Assembly: GCA_003492055.1 (NCBI GenBank)
Contig: DMZE01000133.1
Span: 1 to 8,121 of the forward strand
Length of the DNA: 8,121 nt
Origin: Cellvibrionales bacterium
GTDB taxonomy: Bacteria > Pseudomonadota > Gammaproteobacteria > Pseudomonadales > UBA7434
Direction of reading: 5' to 3'
Shown: piece by piece, positions 1-5,413 of the stretch
Layout: each line of letters opens with the position of its first letter
Numbering within the stretch: position 1 is the stretch's first letter
Position numbers and translations under genes: made by a program
The notes under the pieces: model-generated
Seen by the model: the letters and a program-made list of their open reading frames with translations, nothing else
Database searches by the model: none
Told to the model about the DNA's origin: nothing

Positions 1-629
1 TCGGCTTCTTTTTCATGCAGGCGGCTGTAGCGTAGCTGTGAATCGAGAGCTGCTGCTTGCGAGGCCATAATAGCGGCCGATGCGGCATCACCTTCACTGG
101 CTGCGGCTAAGACAATACCGGCGAGTAATCCTGCGAGCGTAGTGAAGTTACTTCGTTGTGAGGCTTCAACGCTGCGAGCAAAGTGACGCTGAGATAAATG
201 CGCTAGCTCATGCGAGAGTACAGAGGCTAGCTGCGCTTCAGATTCAGCGTAAAGCAGTAAGCCCGTATTGACGCCAATAACCCCGCCAGGAACGGCAAAG
301 GCATTAATAGTTGGGTTGCTGACAATGACGAGGTCGAGGTTTTTATCTTCAATGTCACTATAGCTGGAGAGTTTAAAAAGCAGATTTTCCATGTATTCAA
401 ACACGAGAGGGTCGCTTTCTAATGGCACGCTGGCGCGAAAAGATCGCAGCCAGGCTTGGCCTAGCGCCTGTTCCTGAGCGGGTGCCATTAAGCCGGCAGC
501 GCTATCCCCTAGTTCTGGAAGCGGTTCAGCAGGGTTGCTGGCTAAAGACGGTACAGCAAGCAGTAAGCTAATCATTAGCGTGATTAACATTTTGGCTTTG
601 CTTGATTGGATACTAAATAGACGGCTCAT
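1..629 (-). CDS. bepA: BepA/YfgC-type periplasmic M48 metalloprotease, N-terminal part (runs off window)
   Basis: The minus strand reads 209 codons from ATG 629-627 to the window edge with no stop. The protein starts with a short basic segment and a hydrophobic core (about residues 14-28) ending in a signal-peptidase-I-like Ser-Leu-Ala at 28-30, with no lipobox, so it should be exported to the periplasm. The zinc motif HELAH is at residues 140-144, after the conserved stretch NAFAVPGGVIGVNTGLL (109-125). The SRLHEKEA segment (202-209) leads into the third zinc ligand, Glu208, and stops at the edge. The catalytic His switch and the TPR domain of BepA would lie outside. In the known family, BepA degrades or assists stalled outer-membrane proteins such as LptD at the BAM complex. 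An in-frame TAG at 653-651 limits upstream extension. No strong ribosome site is visible; Met14 is a possible alternative start. Its divergent neighbour perM matches the E. coli bepA/perM arrangement, which supports the name. Confidence 0.92.
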   Translation of the reverse strand, partial: MSRLFSIQSSKAKMLITLMISLLLAVPSLASNPAEPLPELGDSAAGLMAPAQEQALGQAWLRSFRASVPLESDPLVFEYMENLLFKLSSYSDIEDKNLDLVIVSNPTINAFAVPGGVIGVNTGLLLYAESEAQLASVLSHELAHLSQRHFARSVEASQRSNFTTLAGLLAGIVLAAASEGDAASAAIMASQAAALDSQLRYSRLHEKEA

Positions 630-642
630 GTTCAGTATGTCT

Positions 643-705
643 TGTTGGTTCTATCGGTTCAATCGGTTCTATCGGTTCTATCGGTTCTGGCAGTTCGGTC
701 AGTCC
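643..705. repeat. 9-bp imperfect tandem repeat in the bepA leader
   Basis: The unit TATCGGTTC occurs at 652-660, 670-678 and 679-687, with AATCGGTTC at 661-669, giving four near-identical units in a row. Degenerate units flank them: TGTTGGTTC (643-651), TGGCAGTTC (688-696) and GGTCAGTCC (697-705). The array lies 14 bases or more upstream of the bepA start and would be in its leader or promoter region. The period is a multiple of three, but no supported gene reads through it. Confidence 0.9.
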
Positions 706-714
706 TGTCATTCA

Positions 715-764
715 AATAATGCAGTATTTACTGGCTATTGGGTAGCGACAGTGACAGCATTATT
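715..764. repeat. 11-bp inverted repeat in the bepA/perM gap
   Basis: AATAATGCAGT (715-725) pairs with ACAGCATTATT (754-764) with one mismatch, across a 28-base spacer. The arms contain a perfect 8-bp match, AATAATGC/GCATTATT. It may be a split operator or a long hairpin serving either gene; no known regulator site is recognised. Confidence 0.5.
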
Positions 765-863
765 AGTCAGAGTCTAAGTTTAACGCAATGATGGCTTTTA
801 TCAGCAGTAATTCAATGGATCATCTTGCGGTTGCAAAGTTCCAGTGTTAACTTTCTTGTATGT

Positions 864-884
864 ATTGATTTGATGGTAATCAAT
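864..884. promoter_or_regulatory. 7-bp inverted repeat upstream of perM (candidate operator)
   Basis: ATTGATT (864-870) and AATCAAT (878-884) are exact reverse complements around a 7-base spacer, about 45 bases before the perM start. The spacing of the half-site centres is about 14 bp, somewhat more than one helical turn. The sequence is AT-rich, so a chance match is possible, and no regulator family can be named. Confidence 0.35.
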
Positions 885-910
885 TGTATCTAGTTGTATT
901 TAATTGTATT
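881..910. repeat. 10-bp imperfect tandem repeat before perM
   Basis: Three units follow one another: CAATTGTATC (881-890), TAGTTGTATT (891-900) and TAATTGTATT (901-910), all sharing the core TTGTAT. The array ends 19 bases before the perM start codon, so it probably lies in the promoter or leader. A 10-bp period places each core on the same face of the helix. Confidence 0.8.
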
Positions 911-929
911 CAATAGGCATCGGTAATTT

Positions 930-2033
930 ATGTTAAACGTATTAAAAAAGTGGTACGACCGTAATTTTCATGACGAAGAAGCGATTATCTTACTGCTTAT
1001 TTTGGTTGCAGCCGGTGGTATTATTGTTGGCCTTGGTGGTATTTTATCACCGGTAATTGCTGCCTTAGTCTTGGCTTTTTTATTACAAGGCGTTGTTGCC
1101 CAGCTTGAGCGTTTCCGCTTGCCACATCTTGTGGCCGTCTCAATGAGTTCGGCGATATTGGTCGTGTCTTTAGTGGTGGGGTTAATCGTTTTGATGCCAT
1201 TGGCTTTGGATCAGCTTTCTAATTTGGTCCAAGAATTACCCAGTTTAATTGCTCTTATTCAAGAAAAATTAGTTCTCTTACCCGAGCTTTATCCAACCTT
1301 TATAACGCAGGCACAAGTTCAGGAGTGGACAGAACTTCTGAACCGAGAGTTAGGCGGCTTTGGTCAATCAGTATTATCTTTTTCGGTTTCAAAAATCCCT
1401 AATTTATTCAGCTTTATGGTTTATTTAGTACTGGTGCCGGTGTTGGTTTTTTTCTTTCTAAAAGATAAAGCATTATTACTGAATTGGTTTGGTGGCATGC
1501 TGCCGACTCAACGGCCACTACTTACTCGTATCTGGATTGAGATGAACGATCAGATGGCCAATTACGTGCGCGGTAAAGCCATCGAAATGTTTATTATTGG
1601 CGTTGCCTCTTATATTGTTTTTGCTTGGTTTAATCTTAACTATGCTGCGTTGTTAGCTATATTGGTTGGCTTGTCGGTCATCATTCCTTATATAGGTGCT
1701 TTTTTGGTGACGTTGCCCGTGCTCTTAGTTGCGCTATTGCAGTGGGGGTTAGGTGGAGATTTTGTTTGGCTAATGGTGGCGTATTTTATTATTCAAGGCT
1801 TAGATGGTAATGCCCTAGTACCATTATTGTTTTCTGAGGCAGTTAATCTTCACCCCGTTGCTATTCTGTTAGCGATATTATTCTTTGGTGGCATATGGGG
1901 TTTATGGGGTGTGTTTTTTGCTATCCCATTAGCGACACTGATTAAAGCGGTTCTTAATGCTTGGCCCAATATTCGTGATGAATTAACTTCGAGTGAAATG
2001 GCTGTCGAGGCGCAAACTGAAGCTGATTCATAA
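930..2033 (+). CDS. perM: PerM/YfgO, AI-2E transporter family inner-membrane protein
   Basis: This complete 367-residue protein is a polytopic inner-membrane protein of the AI-2E (UPF0118) family, usual length about 350-380. Hydrophobic segments lie at about 18-55 (two spans), 67-92, 155-178, 218-236, 239-272, 276-290 and 309-343. The region 93-154 between spans is amphipathic and likely soluble. Family signatures are seen at residues 253-256 (PYIG) and in the C-terminal stretch 307-337, rich in Gly and Trp, with LHPVAILLAILFFGG followed by GxWGxxxAIP. The family includes members proposed to export autoinducer-2 and others implicated in Na+/H+ antiport; the substrate of PerM itself is not established. 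The name rests on family and on the divergent bepA, as in E. coli. The short acidic tail (346-367) is probably cytoplasmic. The ribosome site is weak: an AGG at 915-917 is about 12 bases from the ATG. A hairpin plus T-run follows the stop. Confidence 0.9.
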   Translation: MLNVLKKWYDRNFHDEEAIILLLILVAAGGIIVGLGGILSPVIAALVLAFLLQGVVAQLERFRLPHLVAVSMSSAILVVSLVVGLIVLMPLALDQLSNLVQELPSLIALIQEKLVLLPELYPTFITQAQVQEWTELLNRELGGFGQSVLSFSVSKIPNLFSFMVYLVLVPVLVFFFLKDKALLLNWFGGMLPTQRPLLTRIWIEMNDQMANYVRGKAIEMFIIGVASYIVFAWFNLNYAALLAILVGLSVIIPYIGAFLVTLPVLLVALLQWGLGGDFVWLMVAYFIIQGLDGNALVPLLFSEAVNLHPVAILLAILFFGGIWGLWGVFFAIPLATLIKAVLNAWPNIRDELTSSEMAVEAQTEADS

Positions 2034-2077
2034 GCTGAAACCGGGGCGTAAGCTTTAGTTCAGCTCTATCGTTTTTT
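2033..2077 (+). terminator. Probable rho-independent terminator of perM
   Basis: AGCTGAA (2033-2039) pairs with TTCAGCT (2059-2065) around a 19-base loop, starting at the last base of the perM stop codon. It is followed by TTTTTT at 2072-2077. The six bases between stem and T-run and the large loop make it less than textbook, so some read-through into the M16 gene is possible. Confidence 0.45.
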
Positions 2078-2121
2078 AGTTTCATTTTCATTGTTAAGAT
2101 TGATCGGCGCCTGATTTTTTT

Positions 2122-5100
2122 ATGTCCGTCTATTATTTCTACTTGTCTATTATTTCAATAGGATATTCACTTATCAAAACACTACTTAAGGCAAAATTTT
2201 TCAATATTTGCCGTTTTCCGCTATCTGTTTTTTTTATACTGAGTTTATCAGCTTGCTCATCAACGTCGTTGTTGAGCAATGATGCTAGTGTATGGGATCA
2301 ATTTATTGATCATTTTATTGCTGGCGATATACGCAATGCGGTACGAAAAAGCCCCGATGATTCACGACGCTACCAGTATTTCACGCTGGATAATCAACTT
2401 AAAGTATTATTGATTTCGGATGGCAATGCTGAAAAAGCAGCTGCGTCATTGGATGTGCATGTGGGCTCTCGATACGACCCAGAGACTCGACAAGGATTGG
2501 CACATTTTCTTGAGCATATGTTGTTTTTGGGCACTAAAAAATACCCTGAAGCCGATGGCTATCAAAAATTTATTAGTGAGAATGGTGGTAGTCATAATGC
2601 TTATACCAGCTTCGAACATACTAATTATTATTTTGATATTGATAACGCCTCTCTTGCGCCTGCGTTAGATCGTTTTTCTGATTTTTTTGTTTCGCCTTTG
2701 TTTGATGCCGACTATGTGCAGCGTGAAGTGAATGCGGTCGAGTCGGAATATCGCGCTAGGATCAAAGATGAAAATAGACGTATTCTTGATGCAACGCGGC
2801 AGCTAATAAACCCAGAGCATCCGTATCATCAATTTACCGTTGGTGGTTTAAATACATTGTCGTCGCCAACAATACGCGACGACATGCTGGATTTTTATCA
2901 GCGTTATTACTCGGCTAGTCGAATGACTTTAGTGGTTGTGGGTGATTACCCATTGTCAGTGTTGAAAAATATGGTAGTAAAGCGCTTTGACTCTGTCCCT
3001 AATAATGGCAGTCAAACCGAAGCGATTAATGTGCCGTTATTGATATCGGATAACAACCGTTTGCCATTAATTCTTGCAGTGCAGGCTGAAAAGCCCATTC
3101 GGCAGTTGCGCTTAACATTTCCTATGCCCGATTTGTCTAATGATTTTCGCACTAAGCCATTAAGTTATATAGGCAATATCCTTGGTCACGAAGGCAAGGG
3201 GAGTTTATTATCGCTCTTAAAAGTGGCTGGTTGGGCAGAAGGTTTAGCCACGGGTGTTGGGTTAAATTATACCGGTGGTGCTACGTTTCAAATTAATATT
3301 GCTTTAACAGAAAAAGGCGTTGAAGAATTTCAACAAGTTACCGATGAAGTATTTTTTGCTATTCGCTATTTAGGCCAGCAGCATAATCAGCATCCTGAAT
3401 TGAGTCGTGCATTATTTATTGAGCAGCGCCAGCTTGCTGATATGGCGTTTCGTTTTTATCAGCGACCAAACGTAATGTCGGCGGCAATGGGTGCGGCTGC
3501 CAATCTTCATTTTTATCCGCCGACTGACGTTATTTTTGGCGATTACGATTACAGTGAGTACCGTCCTGAATTAATCGCAGACCGTTTATCGCGTTTGTCA
3601 CCCGATAATGTATTGATTACGCTAGTTGCGAAAAACCTGCCTGAAAATTTCAAAACGCAGAAAATAAGCGAGTGGTTTTCTGCGCCTTATTCAGTTAATG
3701 ATGTACCACAACAATGGTTAGAAAAATGGCAAGGCGATTTAAATGACACGCTGGCCAGCCAGTCTTTTACTTTGCCGAGTGCGAATACTTTTATTCCGCA
3801 AGATTTTGAATTATTTTCTGCAGCGACGCAAAGTGATGTGCCTATTTTAGCGGTTGAGCAAGCGGGTATGCGTTTGTGGGTAAAAACTGATGATACTTTT
3901 GAAGTGCCTAAAGTTGATGCCTTGTTTTCTTTTCTTACGGCATCATCAAGGCAGACAAGTCGTCATGCGGCTTTGTCGCAGTTGTATGCGAGCGTAGTGA
4001 ATGAACAGTTAAATGAGTATTTATATCCTGCGTATTTGGCGGGCATGGATGTTGGTTTTTATTCTCAGCGTCAAGGCTTTACTTTGAGCTTGGGCGGCTA
4101 TAACGATGGGCTTGTTGATTTGGCCGAAAAAGTGCTGCCGACCTTAACGACTATTGATATTAATCCTGACCGTTTTGACAGTATTAAAATTGAGTTAATG
4201 CGTGCCTTACAGTTAAATAGAGAAAGTACGCCGTATCGACGTTTGGCTTCTACCATGCGGCAAGCGCTGTATGCGAATAGCTGGAGTGAGGTCCAGTTAA
4301 TGGATGCCTTGGCGGATGTGACCTTGGCCGATTTACAGCAGCATGTTGATGCGCTTTGGCCAAGCATTTATACCGATGGCTTGCTTCACGGTAATGTCGA
4401 CAGTGATACGGTGGAGGCATTAAGCGATTTGTTGGGAGCCCTACCCAATTGTGACTGTGATTTAACTGAGCAGCGCCTGCATATGGGTGTGGTCAAGCTG
4501 CCATTAGGTCGCCAGCAGCAAACACAGATATTGAATCATAGTGATGCCGCTATCTTATGGTACTTTCAAGCGCCGGATGAGAGCTTAAGCAGCGCTGCAT
4601 TGAGTCAGCTAACGGTCAGTGTATTGCACCCTAAATTATTTAATCAGCTGCGCACCGAGCAGCAGTTGGGTTATGTGGTTGGCGCTAGCGCGTTTAATCG
4701 CAATAAATTGCGGGGCATCGCTTTTCAGGTGCAGTCGCCCTCGAGTAATGAGCAAGACATTCTTTCGGCACTCAGTGGGTTTATAGATGATGTGCTTGAG
4801 CAGGGTGTCGATATTGAGGAGTTTAATCGTCATCGACAGGCATTATCGACACAGCTGCGCGAAGCTGATCAGAATCTCAATGAGCGCAGTGGCCGGTTCT
4901 GGGGCAGCTTGCTCCTGGCTGACGAAGCCTTTGAGCGTCGAGAGCGCTTGGCCGTTATCGTCGACAATACCACTTATGATTATTGGCTGGCGTTTGTGCG
5001 AGCTTTATTATTGACTCAAGAGGCTTCACTGATACAGCAAACGGATTCGGCATTAAGGAGTAAAGATCCTTCCTTAAATGCTGATCGAGCTCCGATTCAG

Positions 5101-5145
5101 GCCTTTGACGCCAAAAATAAGCAGCAAATTATTTACTATCGGTAG
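2122..5145 (+). CDS. M16 family (pitrilysin/insulinase-like) zinc peptidase, predicted lipoprotein
   Basis: The 1007-residue protein has the size and layout of pitrilysin (about 960) and insulin-degrading enzyme (about 1020). The inverted zinc motif HxxEH is HFLEH at residues 128-132, with Glu131 the catalytic base and Glu209 (in NAVESEY) the third ligand, spaced as in insulin-degrading enzyme. Further landmarks are GGSHNAYTS (155-163), EHTNYYFD (165-172), LGHEGKGSLL (354-363) and, in the C-terminal inactive half, LRTEQQLGYVV (843-853) with the substrate-contacting Arg844 and Tyr851. Expected order: active M16 domain (about 85-225), second domain to about 420, middle domain to about 700, C-terminal domain to the end. 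Residues 31-45 form a lipoprotein signal ending in the lipobox LSAC with Cys45; Ser follows, so outer-membrane sorting is likely. It probably cleaves peptides in the periplasm. The 2122 ATG is the only ATG near, but it has no ribosome site and gives an unusually long, doubly hydrophobic leader; a later non-ATG start near 2206 is possible. Not named ptrA because orthology is unproven. Confidence 0.9.
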   Translation: MSVYYFYLSIISIGYSLIKTLLKAKFFNICRFPLSVFFILSLSACSSTSLLSNDASVWDQFIDHFIAGDIRNAVRKSPDDSRRYQYFTLDNQLKVLLISDGNAEKAAASLDVHVGSRYDPETRQGLAHFLEHMLFLGTKKYPEADGYQKFISENGGSHNAYTSFEHTNYYFDIDNASLAPALDRFSDFFVSPLFDADYVQREVNAVESEYRARIKDENRRILDATRQLINPEHPYHQFTVGGLNTLSSPTIRDDMLDFYQRYYSASRMTLVVVGDYPLSVLKNMVVKRFDSVPNNGSQTEAINVPLLISDNNRLPLILAVQAEKPIRQLRLTFPMPDLSNDFRTKPLSYIGNILGHEGKGSLLSLLKVAGWAEGLATGVGLNYTGGATFQINIALTEKGVEEFQQVTDEVFFAIRYLGQQHNQHPELSRALFIEQRQLADMAFRFYQRPNVMSAAMGAAANLHFYPPTDVIFGDYDYSEYRPELIADRLSRLSPDNVLITLVAKNLPENFKTQKISEWFSAPYSVNDVPQQWLEKWQGDLNDTLASQSFTLPSANTFIPQDFELFSAATQSDVPILAVEQAGMRLWVKTDDTFEVPKVDALFSFLTASSRQTSRHAALSQLYASVVNEQLNEYLYPAYLAGMDVGFYSQRQGFTLSLGGYNDGLVDLAEKVLPTLTTIDINPDRFDSIKIELMRALQLNRESTPYRRLASTMRQALYANSWSEVQLMDALADVTLADLQQHVDALWPSIYTDGLLHGNVDSDTVEALSDLLGALPNCDCDLTEQRLHMGVVKLPLGRQQQTQILNHSDAAILWYFQAPDESLSSAALSQLTVSVLHPKLFNQLRTEQQLGYVVGASAFNRNKLRGIAFQVQSPSSNEQDILSALSGFIDDVLEQGVDIEEFNRHRQALSTQLREADQNLNERSGRFWGSLLLADEAFERRERLAVIVDNTTYDYWLAFVRALLLTQEASLIQQTDSALRSKDPSLNADRAPIQAFDAKNKQQIIYYR
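2128..2156. repeat. 12-bp direct repeat, 17-bp period, at the 5' end of the M16 reading frame
   Basis: GTCTATTATTTC occurs exactly at 2128-2139 and again at 2145-2156. The 17-bp period is not a multiple of three, so the two copies are read in different frames if the ATG at 2122 is used. Such a repeat is more typical of the intergenic repeats elsewhere in this window than of coding sequence. Confidence 0.8.
2188..2208 (+). promoter_or_regulatory. Possible alternative ribosome site and ATT start for the M16 lipoprotein
   Basis: AAGG at 2188-2191 lies 14 bases before an in-frame ATT (2206-2208). Starting there would give a 17-residue leader with Cys, Arg, then a hydrophobic core and the LSAC lipobox, the usual lipoprotein signal form. 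No ATG, GTG or TTG is available in frame between 2146 and this point. ATT starts are rare and the spacing is long, so this is an inference. Confidence 0.2.
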
Positions 5146-5223
5146 CCTATGCTTTTATTGGCGTTGCTTGTTTTTTGATGACCTTCTTCATATTTCTGTT
5201 CTTTTCCCTTCTTTTTATGGATT

Positions 5224-5266
5224 TTATAAGCATTAAGCGGCTTTTTCTGAGCGCTTAGGCTTATAA
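5224..5266. terminator. Long inverted repeat downstream of the M16 gene
   Basis: TTATAAGC (5224-5231) pairs with GCTTATAA (5259-5266) and TAAGCG (5234-5239) with CGCTTA (5252-5257), giving 14 base pairs with a small internal bulge and a 12-base loop. It lies 79 bases after the M16 stop and just before the proposed aceE -35. No clean T-run follows on either side, so it could be a weak terminator, an mRNA 3'-end stabiliser or a protein-binding dyad. Confidence 0.55.
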
Positions 5267-5270
5267 GTTC

Positions 5271-5299
5271 TTATCAAAACTGCGCTTTGAATATTTAAT
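5271..5299 (+). promoter_or_regulatory. Candidate sigma70 promoter of aceE
   Basis: TTATCA (5271-5276, 4 of 6 to consensus) and TTTAAT (5294-5299, 5 of 6) are separated by 17 bases. Transcription would start near 5306, giving an aceE leader of about 108 bases. The -10 and start point overlap the palindrome at 5295-5312. Confidence 0.4.
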
Positions 5300-5312
5300 A
5301 CAGTTGTATTAA
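5295..5312. promoter_or_regulatory. Perfect palindrome overlapping the aceE promoter (candidate operator)
   Basis: TTAATACA (5295-5302) and TGTATTAA (5305-5312) are exact reverse complements around a 2-base centre. It covers the proposed -10 and transcription start, the classic place for a repressor. It does not match the E. coli PdhR site (AATTGGT with a 3-base gap and ACCAATT), and no regulator gene lies beside it here, so the binding protein cannot be named. Confidence 0.5.
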
Positions 5313-5336
5313 TTGATCTGGTGAGATGCTTTAAGT

Positions 5337-5356
5337 TGCACTAAACTGCACTTAAT
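5337..5356. repeat. 10-bp imperfect direct repeat in the aceE leader
   Basis: TGCACTAAAC (5337-5346) is followed at once by TGCACTTAAT (5347-5356), 8 of 10 identical. It would be transcribed as part of the aceE leader if the proposed promoter is right. Confidence 0.55.
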
Positions 5357-5357
5357 C

Positions 5358-5379
5358 GCGCTACAAGCGCTTTCTTTTT
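5358..5379 (+). terminator. Terminator-like hairpin in the aceE leader
   Basis: GCGCT (5358-5362) and AGCGC (5366-5370) form a GC-rich 5-bp stem with an ACA loop, followed directly by TTTCTTTTT (5371-5379). It lies 34 bases before the aceE start and downstream of the proposed promoter, so it could act as an attenuator or as a backup terminator for the M16 transcript. The stem is short, and no leader peptide or riboswitch fold is recognised. Confidence 0.4.
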
Positions 5380-5397
5380 GTCGCAATGCTATTGAAC

Positions 5398-5404
5398 AAA
5401 GGTG
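5398..5404 (+). promoter_or_regulatory. Ribosome binding site that fixes the aceE start
   Basis: AAAGGTG lies 9 bases before ATG 5414, ideal spacing. The upstream in-frame GTG at 5402 overlaps this site itself and so is an unlikely start. Confidence 0.75.
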
Positions 5405-5413
5405 TTACACGTT

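Larger units (their letters stand above)
630..929. other. Divergent intergenic region between bepA and perM
   Basis: These 300 bases separate two genes that point away from each other, so both promoters should lie here. I see no convincing gene: the short plus-strand frame that starts inside bepA (535-777) owes its Arg-Phe-Tyr-Arg repeats to the 9-bp DNA repeat. What the region does hold is a 9-bp tandem repeat next to bepA, an 11-bp inverted repeat near its middle (715-764), a 7-bp inverted repeat (864-884) and a 10-bp tandem repeat next to perM (881-910). I found no -35/-10 pair with good spacing that I would defend for either gene. Confidence 0.8.

Noticed and set aside
643..705. 9-bp array as a CRISPR or integron-type element
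   Set aside because: Units are directly adjacent without spacers and far too short for CRISPR repeats or attC sites, and no cas or integrase gene is present.
535..777. 80-residue plus-strand frame with a Phe-Tyr-Arg repeat
   Set aside because: It overlaps the antisense bepA 5' end and its repeated residues are simply the translation of the 9-bp DNA repeat; there is no ribosome site or recognisable domain.
2080..2091. TTTCAT duplicated in tandem before the M16 gene
   Set aside because: A 6-bp pair in T-rich sequence is expected by chance too often to list as a feature.
4098..4367. Minus-strand frame inside the M16 gene (also 4636-4833 minus, 2420-2668 plus and 4787-5014 plus)
   Set aside because: All are shadow frames of the M16 coding sequence with no ribosome sites or recognisable motifs.
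5313..5330. AATTG-rich stretch near the aceE promoter as a PdhR-type operator
   Set aside because: The AATTG is followed by no ACCAATT half-site at the required spacing, so it does not fit the known PdhR consensus.
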